DNA of 64,000 nt from Colwellia marinimaniae. GTDB lineage: Bacteria; Pseudomonadota; Gammaproteobacteria; Enterobacterales; Alteromonadaceae. The position numbers were made by a program, and so were the translations under genes. This document shows positions 16,878 to 26,052 of the stretch, in pieces. Numbering within the stretch: the first letter of the stretch is position 1; every line of letters starts with the position of its first letter. The notes below the pieces were generated by a model. It saw only the letters and a list, made by a program, of their open reading frames with translations. It had not been told where the DNA came from and searched no databases. The DNA lies in assembly GCF_002207865.1 (NCBI RefSeq), contig NZ_BDQM01000006.1:62001-126000 (forward strand), written 5' to 3'.

Positions 16878-18022
16878 ATAAATCATTATTGATTTCAGAA
16901 ATATTCCCGCCAATAAATGGTGGTAGTGGTCGTTGGTTCTGGGAACTTTATACCCGTTTACCAAGTAGTGAGTATGTTATTGCGGTGGGTAAAACTGAAG
17001 GAGACAAAGCTTTTGATAAGACACATGACCTGAATATTCATCGGTTAGAGTTATCTTCTCCAAGTTGGGGTATAAAAAGCCTATCTGGCTTAAAGTTTTA
17101 TTGGCGAGTATTCAATCAAGTTAGAAAGTTAATTAAACAGGAAAAAATATCAACTATTCACTGCGGCCGTTGTTTACCTGAAGGTTTTATCGGTTACCTT
17201 TTTTATAAAATGTTCAATATCCCTTATATTTGCTACATACATGGTGAAGACGTAGAAGCAGCATCAACCAGTCGTGAATTAAGCTGGATCGTAAAGAAAG
17301 TATTAGCAAGTGCTACAACACTTATTTGTAACAGTCAAAATACAGCTAACTTATTATTAAATAATTGGCAAGCCGACTCTAGAATAATAAAGATACTAAA
17401 CCCTGGTTGTGACACTAATAAGTTTATCCCTGCAGAGCCAAATGAGCATATTAAAAGTAAATTAGGTTGGCATAATAAAAAAGTTATATTAACAGTCGGT
17501 CGCTTACAAGAGCGTAAAGGCCAAGACATGTTAATAAGGGCCATCCCTGCAATTAAACAGTTTACCCCAAATATATTGTACGCCATTATTGGTGGTGGTG
17601 AAGAGAAACTAAAGCTTGAACAACTAGTGAATGAACTTAATTTACAAGATAACGTAATGTTTATGTCAGAAGTTAGTGACGAAGAAATGATTCAAGCTTA
17701 CCAGCAATGTGATCTGTTTGTATTACCGAATCGTACCGTAGGAAAAGATATTGAAGGTTTTGGCATGGTATTAGTAGAAGCTCAATCTTGTGGTATACCT
17801 GTTATTGCAGGTGACTCTGGTGGCACCGCTGAAACTATGGTTATTGGTAAGACCGGATTTATCGTCGACTGTACCGAACCACAACCTATTGCAAATAAAA
17901 TAATTGAACTATTTAAGCACCCGGATATTATTGAGCAACTGGGTAATAATGGACGAAAACACGTTGTTAAAACTCTCGATTGGCAAGCTCATAAAAATAA
18001 AGCGGAAAAGTTATTCTCGTAA
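16874..18022 (+). CDS. GT4-type glycosyltransferase
   Basis: 382 residues, GT-B fold. N-terminal LLISEIFPPINGGSGRWFWELYTRLP matches the glycine-rich loop of GT4 enzymes. C-terminal ILTVGRLQERKGQDMLIRAIP, YAIIGGGEEKLKLEQLV and FVLPNRTVGKDIEGFGMVLVEAQSCGIPVIAGDSGGTAE bind the nucleotide sugar. It overlaps the preceding GT4 gene by four bases (ATGA), so it is translationally coupled. No membrane helix; cytoplasmic. Sugar specificity cannot be read from the sequence. Confidence 0.9.
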   Translation: MNKSLLISEIFPPINGGSGRWFWELYTRLPSSEYVIAVGKTEGDKAFDKTHDLNIHRLELSSPSWGIKSLSGLKFYWRVFNQVRKLIKQEKISTIHCGRCLPEGFIGYLFYKMFNIPYICYIHGEDVEAASTSRELSWIVKKVLASATTLICNSQNTANLLLNNWQADSRIIKILNPGCDTNKFIPAEPNEHIKSKLGWHNKKVILTVGRLQERKGQDMLIRAIPAIKQFTPNILYAIIGGGEEKLKLEQLVNELNLQDNVMFMSEVSDEEMIQAYQQCDLFVLPNRTVGKDIEGFGMVLVEAQSCGIPVIAGDSGGTAETMVIGKTGFIVDCTEPQPIANKIIELFKHPDIIEQLGNNGRKHVVKTLDWQAHKNKAEKLFS

Positions 18023-18076
18023 TTGATTCAAAAAAACACATACAATACTTAACCATAAAATAAAGGCAAAAATTCA

Positions 18077-19408
18077 TTGGGCGCAATATTAGTTTACTTG
18101 ATAGCAGCATACATTTTTATAACAATGTTCAAAACCCCTTGGGTTGCTGCAGTCGCTTATTTAGCTTTTGGAGTAATGCAACCACAATATATTTGGTTTT
18201 GGCACTTTAGCAGTCTGCCAGTATCACCATCGAAAATACTTGCTATATTAACAATAATGGCTTGGTGCATTGCAGCACTAAATAAAAAAGTAGATTTTTC
18301 TATATACAAAAACAAACAAAATTTTATTTTGCTTTTCATATGGGCCATGGTTCACCTATCCGACATTTTCAGCCCTTTCCCTATATATTCAACTAGTATA
18401 CCCGCCGATATAGTATTGAGTGTACTTAATACAATCATGATTTTATATTTTGTTTCAATCGGACTTCTGGTGTCAGAAACAGCATTGAAATATTTATCCA
18501 TAGGGCTTATTGTTCCTATAGTCTATTACGTATATTGGTCGAATGATCAGTATTTCAGCAGTAGGTGGTATCAGTTTAGCCAAGGACGATTAATGGGACC
18601 AAGTGGAAGTATCTATAAAGATGAAAATGTTTTTGCGACAGTATTCATTGTAGGAATGCCCTTTATTCTTTATAGCTTTTTTTATGTCAAAAATATACTT
18701 TTAAAATATTCTGCTATTATTATTATCCCGCTACTTTGGCACAGTTTGTTTTTAACAGGTTCAAGAGGCGCGATGCTGGCTTCAATTATTGCCACATTCA
18801 TTGCCTCTCGCCTTATAAAATCAAAAATATTTAATAAACTATTGATTGTAGGTTTTGTTGTTGCCTTAATAACTCAAGGTGGTTCGATGCTTAATCGCTC
18901 CAGCGAAACTGTCGAAATAAGCCAGGACAGTTCCATTGAAGAGCCAATCAACCCACGTATCACTTCATGGCTACATGGTTTAAGCCACATGAAGAACCAT
19001 CCTATTCTTGGCGTTGGCGTACAACGATTCTCACATGCTACAAGGGTGTATTTTCCAGAATCTATACCTCATGTAGCACATAATACTTTTATTTCATTGG
19101 CTGCAGAATCAGGGGTATTAGTTGGCCTTGTATATCTTTATCTTTTTTGGTTAACTTATAAAAAGTATAGGTTTTGTGTGAACAATAATGTAAGCAAATA
19201 CCCGTTAATCGATTATGTAAATAAAGCAACAATTACTTCGCTCGCTGGCTTTTTCATTTGTTCAATATTTCTGAACTTAGCAATTTTCGAACCATTTTAT
19301 TACTTACTTGTAATGATATTAGTAAAGCAAACTGTATTTGAGCAGAAGCTACTAGCCGAACAAAAAGATTGCCTAAAAAACACTAAGAAGAAAATATATG
19401 CCCAATAA
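18077..19408 (+). CDS. O-antigen-ligase-like membrane protein, exosortase-A-associated (TIGR03097-like)
   Basis: 443 residues with about ten to twelve membrane helices; TTG start, chosen because the frame opens there with the hydrophobic GAILVYLIAAYIFITMFKTPWVA. The central FLTGSRGAMLASIIATF and the periplasmic loop with HMKNHPILGVGVQRF followed by VAHNTFISLAAESGVLVGL are the Wzy_C/O-antigen ligase signature, including the conserved His. The PWVAAVAYLAFGVMQPQYIW start suits the group annotated as 'putative O-glycosylation ligase, exosortase A system'. It would join or polymerise lipid-linked units in the periplasm. It overlaps the next GT gene by 11 bases. Confidence 0.85.
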   Translation: MGAILVYLIAAYIFITMFKTPWVAAVAYLAFGVMQPQYIWFWHFSSLPVSPSKILAILTIMAWCIAALNKKVDFSIYKNKQNFILLFIWAMVHLSDIFSPFPIYSTSIPADIVLSVLNTIMILYFVSIGLLVSETALKYLSIGLIVPIVYYVYWSNDQYFSSRWYQFSQGRLMGPSGSIYKDENVFATVFIVGMPFILYSFFYVKNILLKYSAIIIIPLLWHSLFLTGSRGAMLASIIATFIASRLIKSKIFNKLLIVGFVVALITQGGSMLNRSSETVEISQDSSIEEPINPRITSWLHGLSHMKNHPILGVGVQRFSHATRVYFPESIPHVAHNTFISLAAESGVLVGLVYLYLFWLTYKKYRFCVNNNVSKYPLIDYVNKATITSLAGFFICSIFLNLAIFEPFYYLLVMILVKQTVFEQKLLAEQKDCLKNTKKKIYAQ

Positions 19409-20246
19409 AACATACTCTATCGTTATGTTTGCCTATAACGAAGAGAAAAACATTGAAAACTCTGTAAACAGTGTTTTTGATAATATAGATGATAAACTAA
19501 CTCACTTAATTGTGATTGCTAATGGTTGTACCGATAATACTATTGGTAAGTTAAAAATACTTAAAGAAAAGCATAAAAAACTAAGCGTGGTTGAATTAAG
19601 TATTGGTGATAAATGTAACGCTTGGAATGAATACACACACAATATTGCAAAAAATTGTGATGTACATTTTTTTATAGATGCAGATGTTCAGTTTACCGAA
19701 CAAGTCTTTCCAAAGCTGTTCAAAAAACTGATTGCCACACCACAAGCTAATGCTATTGCAGGCCTTCCTTTTTCTGGGCGTAACAAAAAATATTATCGCA
19801 GTTTAGTTACTAAACGAAGCTGTTTGTTTGGTAATTGTTACGGAGTAAAAAAAGAATTCCTAGACTTAGTAAAAAAGAACAACTTTAGATTACCTAAAGG
19901 ACTCTGTTGGATAGATTCGGCAATCACAAAAGCCGTTAATGGCGACGTTCAACATCAAAATAAAAACATTCCAGGACGAGTCACTTACGATGTAGAATGT
20001 GGTTATAAATTTAAAAGCCTTAACCCATTTAAAAAAGATGATAGAAATCTTTATTTTAGCCGAATAGCTCGGTATGCCACAGGGAAGTTACAAGAAAAGC
20101 ACTTAGAGCTACTTGATTTTAAAGACTGGCCATTAGATTTAAACCAAATAAATCAAAAAATATTAGAAGCCATACAACATGGAAAAATAAGAATTCCATT
20201 CTATTTAAAAAGTCGTATTTTAAAACGCTTACAAAAACAATTATAA
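19398..20246 (+). CDS. GT2-type glycosyltransferase
   Basis: 282 residues with a GT-A fold. SIVMFAYNEEKNIENSVNSVF is the nucleotide-binding start, IVIANGCTDNT follows, and VHFFIDADVQFTE supplies the DxD-type metal site (about residues 93-97). The C-terminal half is basic and unlike processive synthases; no clear membrane helices. It starts within the end of the ligase-like gene and is followed by the flippase after 17 bases, placing it in the same operon. Substrate unknown. Confidence 0.8.
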   Translation: MPNKTYSIVMFAYNEEKNIENSVNSVFDNIDDKLTHLIVIANGCTDNTIGKLKILKEKHKKLSVVELSIGDKCNAWNEYTHNIAKNCDVHFFIDADVQFTEQVFPKLFKKLIATPQANAIAGLPFSGRNKKYYRSLVTKRSCLFGNCYGVKKEFLDLVKKNNFRLPKGLCWIDSAITKAVNGDVQHQNKNIPGRVTYDVECGYKFKSLNPFKKDDRNLYFSRIARYATGKLQEKHLELLDFKDWPLDLNQINQKILEAIQHGKIRIPFYLKSRILKRLQKQL

Positions 20247-20263
20247 TTAATACAGGGAATAGT

Positions 20264-21739
20264 GTGAGTAAAGCCACAAAGACATTACTAGGAGCAATAA
20301 CACTTGTTGCTGATGCCATTTTAAAACGATTGATCGGCCTAATTAGCACCTTAATTTTAGCTAGAATACTAGCACCTGAAGATTTTGGGCTTATCGCTAT
20401 CGCAATGATAGTCATTGGCTTTGCGAGTGTTTTATCCGTCACTGGCTCAGAGCAGTACATCCTTCAAAAAGATACAGTTAATGATGATATTTTAAACTCA
20501 GCTTGGACTTTAGATTTATTGTTAAAGGCTGGAGTGTTTATTATTTTATTAGTATCGGCGCCTTATGTTGCCGATTTTTATCAAAAAGAAGAATTAACGG
20601 GAATTATACGTGCAATATCCTTTTTAGTTATTTTAGGCGCACTGGGTAATCCAGGAATACTTTTATTTAAAAGAGAACAAAAATACAAAGCGATTTTTAA
20701 GATATCGCTTATTTCAAAAGTTATTTCTGTCATCGTAACAATTACAATTGCCGTTGTTTATCAAAACTACTGGGCACTCATCATTGGTCATTTAGTTTCT
20801 GTATCAACGAGGATTATTGGTACTTATTTTATTCACAACCATAGACCTCGATTATGTTTTACTAAAATAAAAGAGCAGTGGCGGTTTTCAGCATGGATGA
20901 TGCCGCAAGCTTGTTTGGGGTACTTAAGAACGCAACTTGATACGTTTTTGGTCAGTAATTTTTACGGCGAAAAGCAATTAGGTTCATACCATATAATGAA
21001 GTACATCGCTTTTATGCCATCCTCAGAATTAATTGCCCCCGCTACTAGCCCACTTTTGGCTGAGCTAGCTAAAAGTAGAAATAATATCAAAGATTTTAGG
21101 TATCAATTTAATCTTAGCTTTTTAGTGACTTTAGCCGTGGCATTGCCAATGGCCATTTTTTTATTCCAATTTGATTACTTAGTTGTTGGCCTCTTACTTG
21201 GTGATCAATGGTTACCTTATTCTAACTTGTTTGGCTACATGGCATTACTTGGAATAGCGGTTGTTTTACTCCATCAAAGTATACGTGTATTAATTGTTTT
21301 CGAAAAAACAAAGTTAGTTTTTTATTACGAATTGGTCGCTTTTATAAGCCTTTACGGAACATTACTCAGTATTGGCATTGAAGATATAAACACCTTTACC
21401 ATGGTAAGGGTTTTAATGGAGAACTGTTTTTGCATAGTGTTATTTTTAGCTGTTGCTTATTACATTTTAAAGAAACAGCTATGGTATTTACTAACACTCA
21501 TCTTTCCTTTATTAGCCTCGGTATTTATTGCAACTTTTTTAAGTGGCTTTTTTCTGTTGGTAGAAACTCATTTGATTTTGGAAATAATCATAAGAGGGGG
21601 ACTATTCGTTGTTGCTTATATCCTCTCACTTGTTGGCTCCTACCTAGTTTTTTACAACAAAACAGAGGAAGGAAGGCATATATCTCATCTATTAATAAAG
21701 CAGTTAACTCAATTACAAAGTATTGTCTTAAAGAGATAA
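20264..21739 (+). CDS. Wzx-like oligosaccharide flippase (MOP superfamily)
   Basis: 491 residues, GTG start with a GGGAA ribosome site. About twelve to fourteen membrane helices run along the whole protein. The N-terminal FKR-type motif LKRLIGLISTLILARILAPEDFGLIAIAMIVIGFASVLS and QYILQKD...LNSAWTLDLLLKAG are characteristic of polysaccharide transporters of the RfbX/Wzx group. It would move the undecaprenyl-linked unit across the inner membrane. Position after the glycosyltransferases and the ligase-like protein completes a Wzx/Wzy-dependent pathway. Confidence 0.9.
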   Translation: MSKATKTLLGAITLVADAILKRLIGLISTLILARILAPEDFGLIAIAMIVIGFASVLSVTGSEQYILQKDTVNDDILNSAWTLDLLLKAGVFIILLVSAPYVADFYQKEELTGIIRAISFLVILGALGNPGILLFKREQKYKAIFKISLISKVISVIVTITIAVVYQNYWALIIGHLVSVSTRIIGTYFIHNHRPRLCFTKIKEQWRFSAWMMPQACLGYLRTQLDTFLVSNFYGEKQLGSYHIMKYIAFMPSSELIAPATSPLLAELAKSRNNIKDFRYQFNLSFLVTLAVALPMAIFLFQFDYLVVGLLLGDQWLPYSNLFGYMALLGIAVVLLHQSIRVLIVFEKTKLVFYYELVAFISLYGTLLSIGIEDINTFTMVRVLMENCFCIVLFLAVAYYILKKQLWYLLTLIFPLLASVFIATFLSGFFLLVETHLILEIIIRGGLFVVAYILSLVGSYLVFYNKTEEGRHISHLLIKQLTQLQSIVLKR

Positions 21740-21819
21740 TGATTAGCTAGTCAGCGACGTAGAAATAGGGTACGCCGTAGATATTTCCAAATTGTAAAAA
21801 GCAGCTAAGGATTACTGAA

Positions 21820-21987
21820 GTGAGAAAATTAAGCGTAATTAAAGAAAATATCAGTCTCAAAAATCCATTTTTTATGGCAGGAATCCTAGCGGTTATCATT
21901 ATTGGCTATTGGTGTGAAACTAAAAAATATCCAATAAAGAAAGCCCTAACAACAATTATTACAGGGAAAGAAAATCATGCTAGTTAG
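21820..21987 (+). CDS. Small predicted membrane protein (55 residues)
   Basis: A GTG-start frame, preceded by GCTAAGG about nine bases upstream, encodes MRKLSVIKENISLK, then a single hydrophobic segment NPFFMAGILAVIIIGYWC (about 15-32) and a basic tail. Its stop overlaps the start of the following GT2 gene by eleven bases, the usual coupling for real genes in this operon. I recognise no family. It could be a small inner-membrane accessory of the polymer machinery, or a fortuitous frame. Confidence 0.45.
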   Translation: MRKLSVIKENISLKNPFFMAGILAVIIIGYWCETKKYPIKKALTTIITGKENHAS

Positions 21988-22966
21988 TATAATAATCCCC
22001 GTATTCAATCGTGAGCATGTTTTACAGTTTGCATTAGATTCTATCGCACAACAAACTTATACTGATTGGGAAATAATTGTATCTGATGATGGTAGCACCG
22101 ATAATACAAAAGCAATTGTTGATGAATTTTCTAAATCTGTTACCCAGTCTGTTATTTTTGTCGAAGCAAAAATTAATCAAGGGGTTGGCTGTGCTAGAAA
22201 TGCAGGTATAAATAAAGCAAAAGGTGATTATATTGCTTTTCTTGATAGTGACGATCGCTGGTTAACGTTCCATCTACAAAAGTGTATCGATATTTTAAAA
22301 GTAACCCCATCAATTGATTGGATTTCGGCAAATTACCGTTTTATTGAATTAGACACTAACGAAGTGTTTATTGAAAATGGTTTCAATTCACATGGTGCTC
22401 GCCCTGAGTTAAAGCTTAAGCAGACCAACCTAAAGGGTATTAAGGTCGTTGTTGATCCTTTATTAATACAAACGTCTATCCTTCATGGCCATATGGCGCC
22501 ATTAGGTTCATCAGTCTTTAGAAAAAAAGTATTTGAAGTTGTTGCTTTTCCCAACGCCCGAATGCACGAAGATACCGTTTTTTGGATAGACGCTTTAATG
22601 CATAAAATGATATTTGGCTATATTGAGGATATCCATTTAGAGGTATTTGACCACAATGATAGAACGGTTGTTCGAGAATTAAAGAGTAATCAAGGTGAAC
22701 TTCATAAGCTTAAGGCCCATTTAAACTCATACCAAGCTCTCGCCACGTTAAATAAACATAAAAGCATGTTTAATAAGCAAGAGCGAAATGCCTATAACTC
22801 CCGGCTTAGTAATTTGTGTTTTTGGGTGATCGGTTACGGATGCTATCTTAAAAGTGGTCGTTATTTAAGGGCATACCAATGGTTCTTTAAAGGGATCTCG
22901 TACCAGCCTTTCAATAAAAAATACTGGAAAACATTTCTAATCAGTTGGCTAAATATATTTAGGTAA
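21977..22966 (+). CDS. GT2-type glycosyltransferase
   Basis: 329 residues. The GT-A signature is clear: VSIIIPVFNREHVLQFALDSIAQQTYTDWEIIVSDDGSTDNT, then GCARNAGINKAKGDYIAFLDSDDRW with the DSD metal-binding triad (about residues 92-94). MHEDTVFWIDALMHK is the conserved acidic region before the catalytic base. The C-terminus is basic and helical, without clear membrane spans. It is the last intact gene of the uninterrupted rightward operon; mobile-element debris follows. Sugar specificity unknown. Confidence 0.9.
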   Translation: MLVSIIIPVFNREHVLQFALDSIAQQTYTDWEIIVSDDGSTDNTKAIVDEFSKSVTQSVIFVEAKINQGVGCARNAGINKAKGDYIAFLDSDDRWLTFHLQKCIDILKVTPSIDWISANYRFIELDTNEVFIENGFNSHGARPELKLKQTNLKGIKVVVDPLLIQTSILHGHMAPLGSSVFRKKVFEVVAFPNARMHEDTVFWIDALMHKMIFGYIEDIHLEVFDHNDRTVVRELKSNQGELHKLKAHLNSYQALATLNKHKSMFNKQERNAYNSRLSNLCFWVIGYGCYLKSGRYLRAYQWFFKGISYQPFNKKYWKTFLISWLNIFR

Positions 22967-23055
22967 TAAGTAAATACTTATCGTATCAACTCGTTAATAA
23001 TTAAATGGATTTCTTGGGGCATTAATTCACTATAATTTCATAAGGTGACTATTTT

Positions 23056-23442
23056 ATGCTTGATAATTTTTCAATGTTAATCACAGCTTTTTTAGGTACT
23101 TTAGTTGCCCGGCAAGATAAAAATCAACAGCTTGTTTTAAATGACAACTTACCGCAATCTATAAAATCATTAGGCCAAAGGTTTCCAAGTGCTAATGTGG
23201 GGAGTGATGACGCTCCTGTTTTTATATTATCTGCGGGGTGGCGATCGGGTTCAACGCTTCTTCAGCGAATGATTATGACTTCTGGTGATAGAATGATATG
23301 GGGTGAGCCTATACATCGAGCGAATATCATTCAGACTCTTTCTGATCAAATTAGATGCTTTTCCACTGATTGGCCTAGAGATACAATGTTCCAGGACCAT
23401 GGTGCTAAGGATTTGTCTGAATTGCCCTTTCTGTCAGGCTAG
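23056..23442 (+). pseudogene. Sulfotransferase, 5' fragment truncated by an IS remnant
   Basis: 128 residues, with an AAGGTG ribosome site before the ATG. The PAPS-binding P-loop is visible in PVFILSAGWRSGSTLLQRMI (5'-PSB motif), followed by GDRMIWGEPIHRANII, typical of PF13469-like sulfotransferases of about 300 residues. Homology ends near LSELPF; the last residues and the TAG come from the insertion-sequence end starting at about 23432. The 3' half, with the 3'-phosphate binding motif, is absent, so it should be inactive. It suggests the locus once encoded an additional polymer sulfotransferase. Confidence 0.75.
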
Positions 23443-23729
23443 TTGTCGCGCTTAATATTTAATCATTAAATTAAGTAGAGGGCGTGGACTAATTGTGAAA
23501 CATTATTCAGTACAAAGAAAAGAATCGGCACTTCAGAAGATGATGCCACCGAGTAATATATCGATCACCCAATTATCTATCGAGATGGGTATTGGTGAAT
23601 CAACCTTGTATAATTGGCGTAAACAAGCAATTAATAAGGGGCATCTAGTGCCAGGCGATGGAAAGAATGCTGAGCAGTGGTCTTCAGCAAATAAGTTCTC
23701 GGTAGTGTTGGAAATTAAAGTGGAACAAT
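23432..23729 (+). mobile_element. IS3-like insertion-sequence remnant, left end
   Basis: The segment starts with TGTCAGGCTAGTTGTCGCG, which shares the core TAGTTGTCG with the IS end at 34863, and contains the first part of a transposase orfA. The right part is lost; the junction with the next sulfotransferase is near 23729. No second terminal repeat or orfB is present. Confidence 0.6.
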
Positions 23730-23740
23730 ATGATATCTGA
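23495..23740 (+). pseudogene. Transposase OrfA N-terminal fragment (IS3-like)
   Basis: 81-residue frame: MKHYSVQRKESALQKMMPP, then a helix-turn-helix region ITQLSIEMGIGESTLYNWRKQA and GHLVPGDGKNAEQWSSANKFSVVLE, the arrangement of the first ORF of an IS3-group element. The frame runs into unrelated sequence at the junction near 23729, so the C-terminal part and all of OrfB are missing. Non-functional. Confidence 0.7.
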
Positions 23741-24416
23741 TAAATATAGTTGCATATTCGTACATATTCCTAAAGTTGCAGGACAGAGCATTGAGCACTT
23801 TTTTTAAGCTTGCATGGTCTATCTTGGGACGACAGAGCTCCACTTTTACTAAAGCTACAATTCAGACAAAGATAAAGGCCCAGAGCGATTGGCGCATCTC
23901 TTGGCTAGCGAGTATGTGAGTTACGGACATATTGAACAACAACGGTTTAATCGCTATTTCAAATTTACATTTGTAAGAAATTCTTGGGCGCGGCTAGTTT
24001 CTGAATATAAATTTAAGGGGCTCCATCGCCGAATGTCTTTCAGAGATTTTGTCTTGAATGGATTGCTGCCAAAGAGCCCTTATACTGACGCTTATCGTCA
24101 TATAGAGCCTCAGTATAATTTTCTACACGATAAGTCGGGTGTTCTTCTTGTTGATTTTGTGGGTAAATTCGAATCGTTACAGGAAGGGTTTGATCATGTC
24201 TGTTCTAAAATCAATATTCAGGAGTCCAAACTCCCGCACATTAACTCATCAAATAATAGCCCAACTATAATAGAAAAAATAAAGAAGCTATGGTCTTTTA
24301 AAAAACAAGACAAACCTCGCCATTACACAGAGTATTATGATAACGATACTTTAGCCATCGTAAGCGACCTATATGCAAAAGATATTGCTACGTTTGGCTA
24401 TGTTTTCGGAGAATGA
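23730..24416 (+). pseudogene. Sulfotransferase family 2 gene with two frameshifts
   Basis: Starting at ATG 23730 the frame reads MISDKYSCIFVHIPKVAGQSIEHFF, the 5'-PSB start of Sulfotransfer_2 proteins, then stops at a run of seven T (23799-23805). Continuation in another frame gives LSLHGLSWDDRAPLLL, and a second shift near 23853 leads to YNSDKDKGPERLAHLLASEYVSYGH and then FKFTFVRNSWARLVSEYKF, the 3'-phosphate binding region, running intact to 24416. The whole would be about 228 residues. Either a decayed gene or, for the T run, slippage or a sequencing error; two shifts favour decay. Confidence 0.7.
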
Positions 24417-24458
24417 TTGCTGCTATATACTTTGAAGTAAATGCGTACACATAATGGC

Positions 24459-24496
24459 GTGATTCATCAAGTATAGAAAAGGAGGTAATGAATCAC
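24459..24496. terminator. 9-bp inverted repeat between convergent units
   Basis: GTGATTCAT and ATGAATCAC form a perfect 9-bp stem with a 20-base loop between the sulfotransferase pseudogene and the convergent 24506-25717 gene. No clear T tract follows on either strand, so termination is only a possibility. Confidence 0.3.
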
Positions 24497-24505
24497 ACAA
24501 TGCAG

Positions 24506-25717
24506 TTAAATTTGAACGACAACCGATTTTTCTGACAAGCTAATAGCCTTATTCCATTTTTTGGTATTAGGACCACTTAATCTCCCTATTTCCACTATGG
24601 TGTCAACAATATATTTAGAAACACCCCCTCTTCTTGGTATGAATGTTTTAATAAGGCGGCTCCTTTCTTGCTGTTGTTTTTGAGGTTCAGAAAGCCCTTT
24701 CTTAATTAGTTCGTCAATGTCTTCTATCTTAGAAAATGGTAGTGCTGCCTGGGTATAAAAGTTAGCTATATCTTCACTTTCAAATTCAAATTCAGGATGT
24801 TTAAAAAACAAAATCGGTTTATCCACTACGCAAAATTCAAAGAAAATAGAACTAGTATCACCAATAAATAAATCAGCGCTCTTTAATATCGGTGAATTAT
24901 CGTCTAAGTTGGGGATGAAACGAAAATTGGTATATTTTTCAGATAGTTTTTCTATATTATTATATAAAGTGTTTTTTCCCTCTCGCCATAAATTACAATG
25001 TCCTAAAGCTAAAACATTATAATTATTACTGGCAAGCACTGACTCTATAATATGATAATTAAAGGTATTATAGAGTGACTTGGGATTAAAGTGAGAACAA
25101 ATAACGATGGTAGGTTTGCTAGAGTCTAAACCTAAAATTTCTATTTGTGATTCTGAAGAAGAGTCCAAAGCTGCTATTAACGAATCGATTTTGGCATAGC
25201 CACTTATAAAGTGTGCCTTGGAGTTTTCGCCTTTAAAAAAAGGCTTTAAAAATTGATAGTCACATTCTGAGTTATGAAAATATATATCTGCAGGGTTGTC
25301 TTCAATAAGACTTTTTAAATAATGAAACTCTCCTTTTTTTGAGCTTTTTTTGTCTGAAGTACCATGAGCCCAGCCATGTGAAATTTTAACTTTTGTTGTA
25401 TCTCTTATAAACCATAATAAACTAATATCACTGATAAAAACGTAATGCCACTTTTTGAAAGTACTTGCTTTTGAATTAATAAAATACTTTTCCTTCCATT
25501 CACTAACCTCTCCCTCATCCGGCCACTGGTAGCAGCCGGAATACTCCTCTGTAATAGCAAGGTGAGTATTGCCCCGGTTCAAAAATTCTTTAATTAAAGG
25601 CGACAAAGAAGCCATACCTATCGTATTTCGAACGATAAAGAGTATACGTATTTCACCAAACGAATTGGAAATACTATTATCTAAAGCACGTACACAATTT
25701 AATAATACTTTTTTCAT
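24506..25717 (-). CDS. CDP-glycerol glycerophosphotransferase-like protein (TagF/TagB family)
   Basis: 403 residues. Features of the TagF/CDP-glycerol transferase group: KISHGWAHGTSDKKSSKKGE (a GT-B loop with catalytic His), YFHNSECDYQFLKPFF, SKPTIVICSHFNPKSLYN, and ADLFIGDTSSIFFEFCVVDKPILFFKHPEF near residue 285-320, the donor-binding signature. No membrane helix is obvious. The enzyme class transfers glycerol-phosphate or related polyol-phosphate units, so phosphate decoration of the polymer is possible. It reads against the main operon, and its base composition is especially AT-rich. Confidence 0.7.
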   Translation of the reverse strand: MKKVLLNCVRALDNSISNSFGEIRILFIVRNTIGMASLSPLIKEFLNRGNTHLAITEEYSGCYQWPDEGEVSEWKEKYFINSKASTFKKWHYVFISDISLLWFIRDTTKVKISHGWAHGTSDKKSSKKGEFHYLKSLIEDNPADIYFHNSECDYQFLKPFFKGENSKAHFISGYAKIDSLIAALDSSSESQIEILGLDSSKPTIVICSHFNPKSLYNTFNYHIIESVLASNNYNVLALGHCNLWREGKNTLYNNIEKLSEKYTNFRFIPNLDDNSPILKSADLFIGDTSSIFFEFCVVDKPILFFKHPEFEFESEDIANFYTQAALPFSKIEDIDELIKKGLSEPQKQQQERSRLIKTFIPRRGGVSKYIVDTIVEIGRLSGPNTKKWNKAISLSEKSVVVQI

Positions 25718-26052
25718 TTTTAGAATCTCTAAAATTAAAAGGTCTATCTAATGAAATAATGATAAAATCACCGGATAGTTACATTAAGAGCTTTGACTTA
25801 ACAACGCTTTATTCATCTATTCTATATTTTTACCCATTATTATTCATAAAAGTTTTCGTAGGCTTTTAAATATACTTAAAAAACAAAACCAATTGCGAAT
25901 GTTAAAACCATAAACCTGTCCCCAGAGTAAGGCCACAGCTAACAGCTGTAATGGTTTATGAGCCAATATTTATGGTGAACGTGTGACTTCTTGTTCTATT
26001 GAACTATTGCTTTTATTGGTAATATTTTTCAATCGGAACTTTTTATTTATGC
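25718..26052. other. 335-base gap with a nested hairpin
   Basis: No convincing gene. It holds the likely promoter of the 24506-25717 gene and the 3' flank of the next leftward GT gene. The only structure is a nested hairpin at 25909-25960: an outer perfect 8-bp arm pair (CATAAACC / GGTTTATG) around an inner 6-bp pair (ACAGCT / AGCTGT, loop AAC). Confidence 0.5.

Noticed and set aside
24478..24535. Short frame after a perfect AAAGGAGGT (14 codons, MNHTMQLNLNDNRFF)
   Set aside because: It is very short, runs into the 3' end of the convergent gene and has no recognisable product; the Shine-Dalgarno-like sequence is probably part of the inverted repeat or chance.
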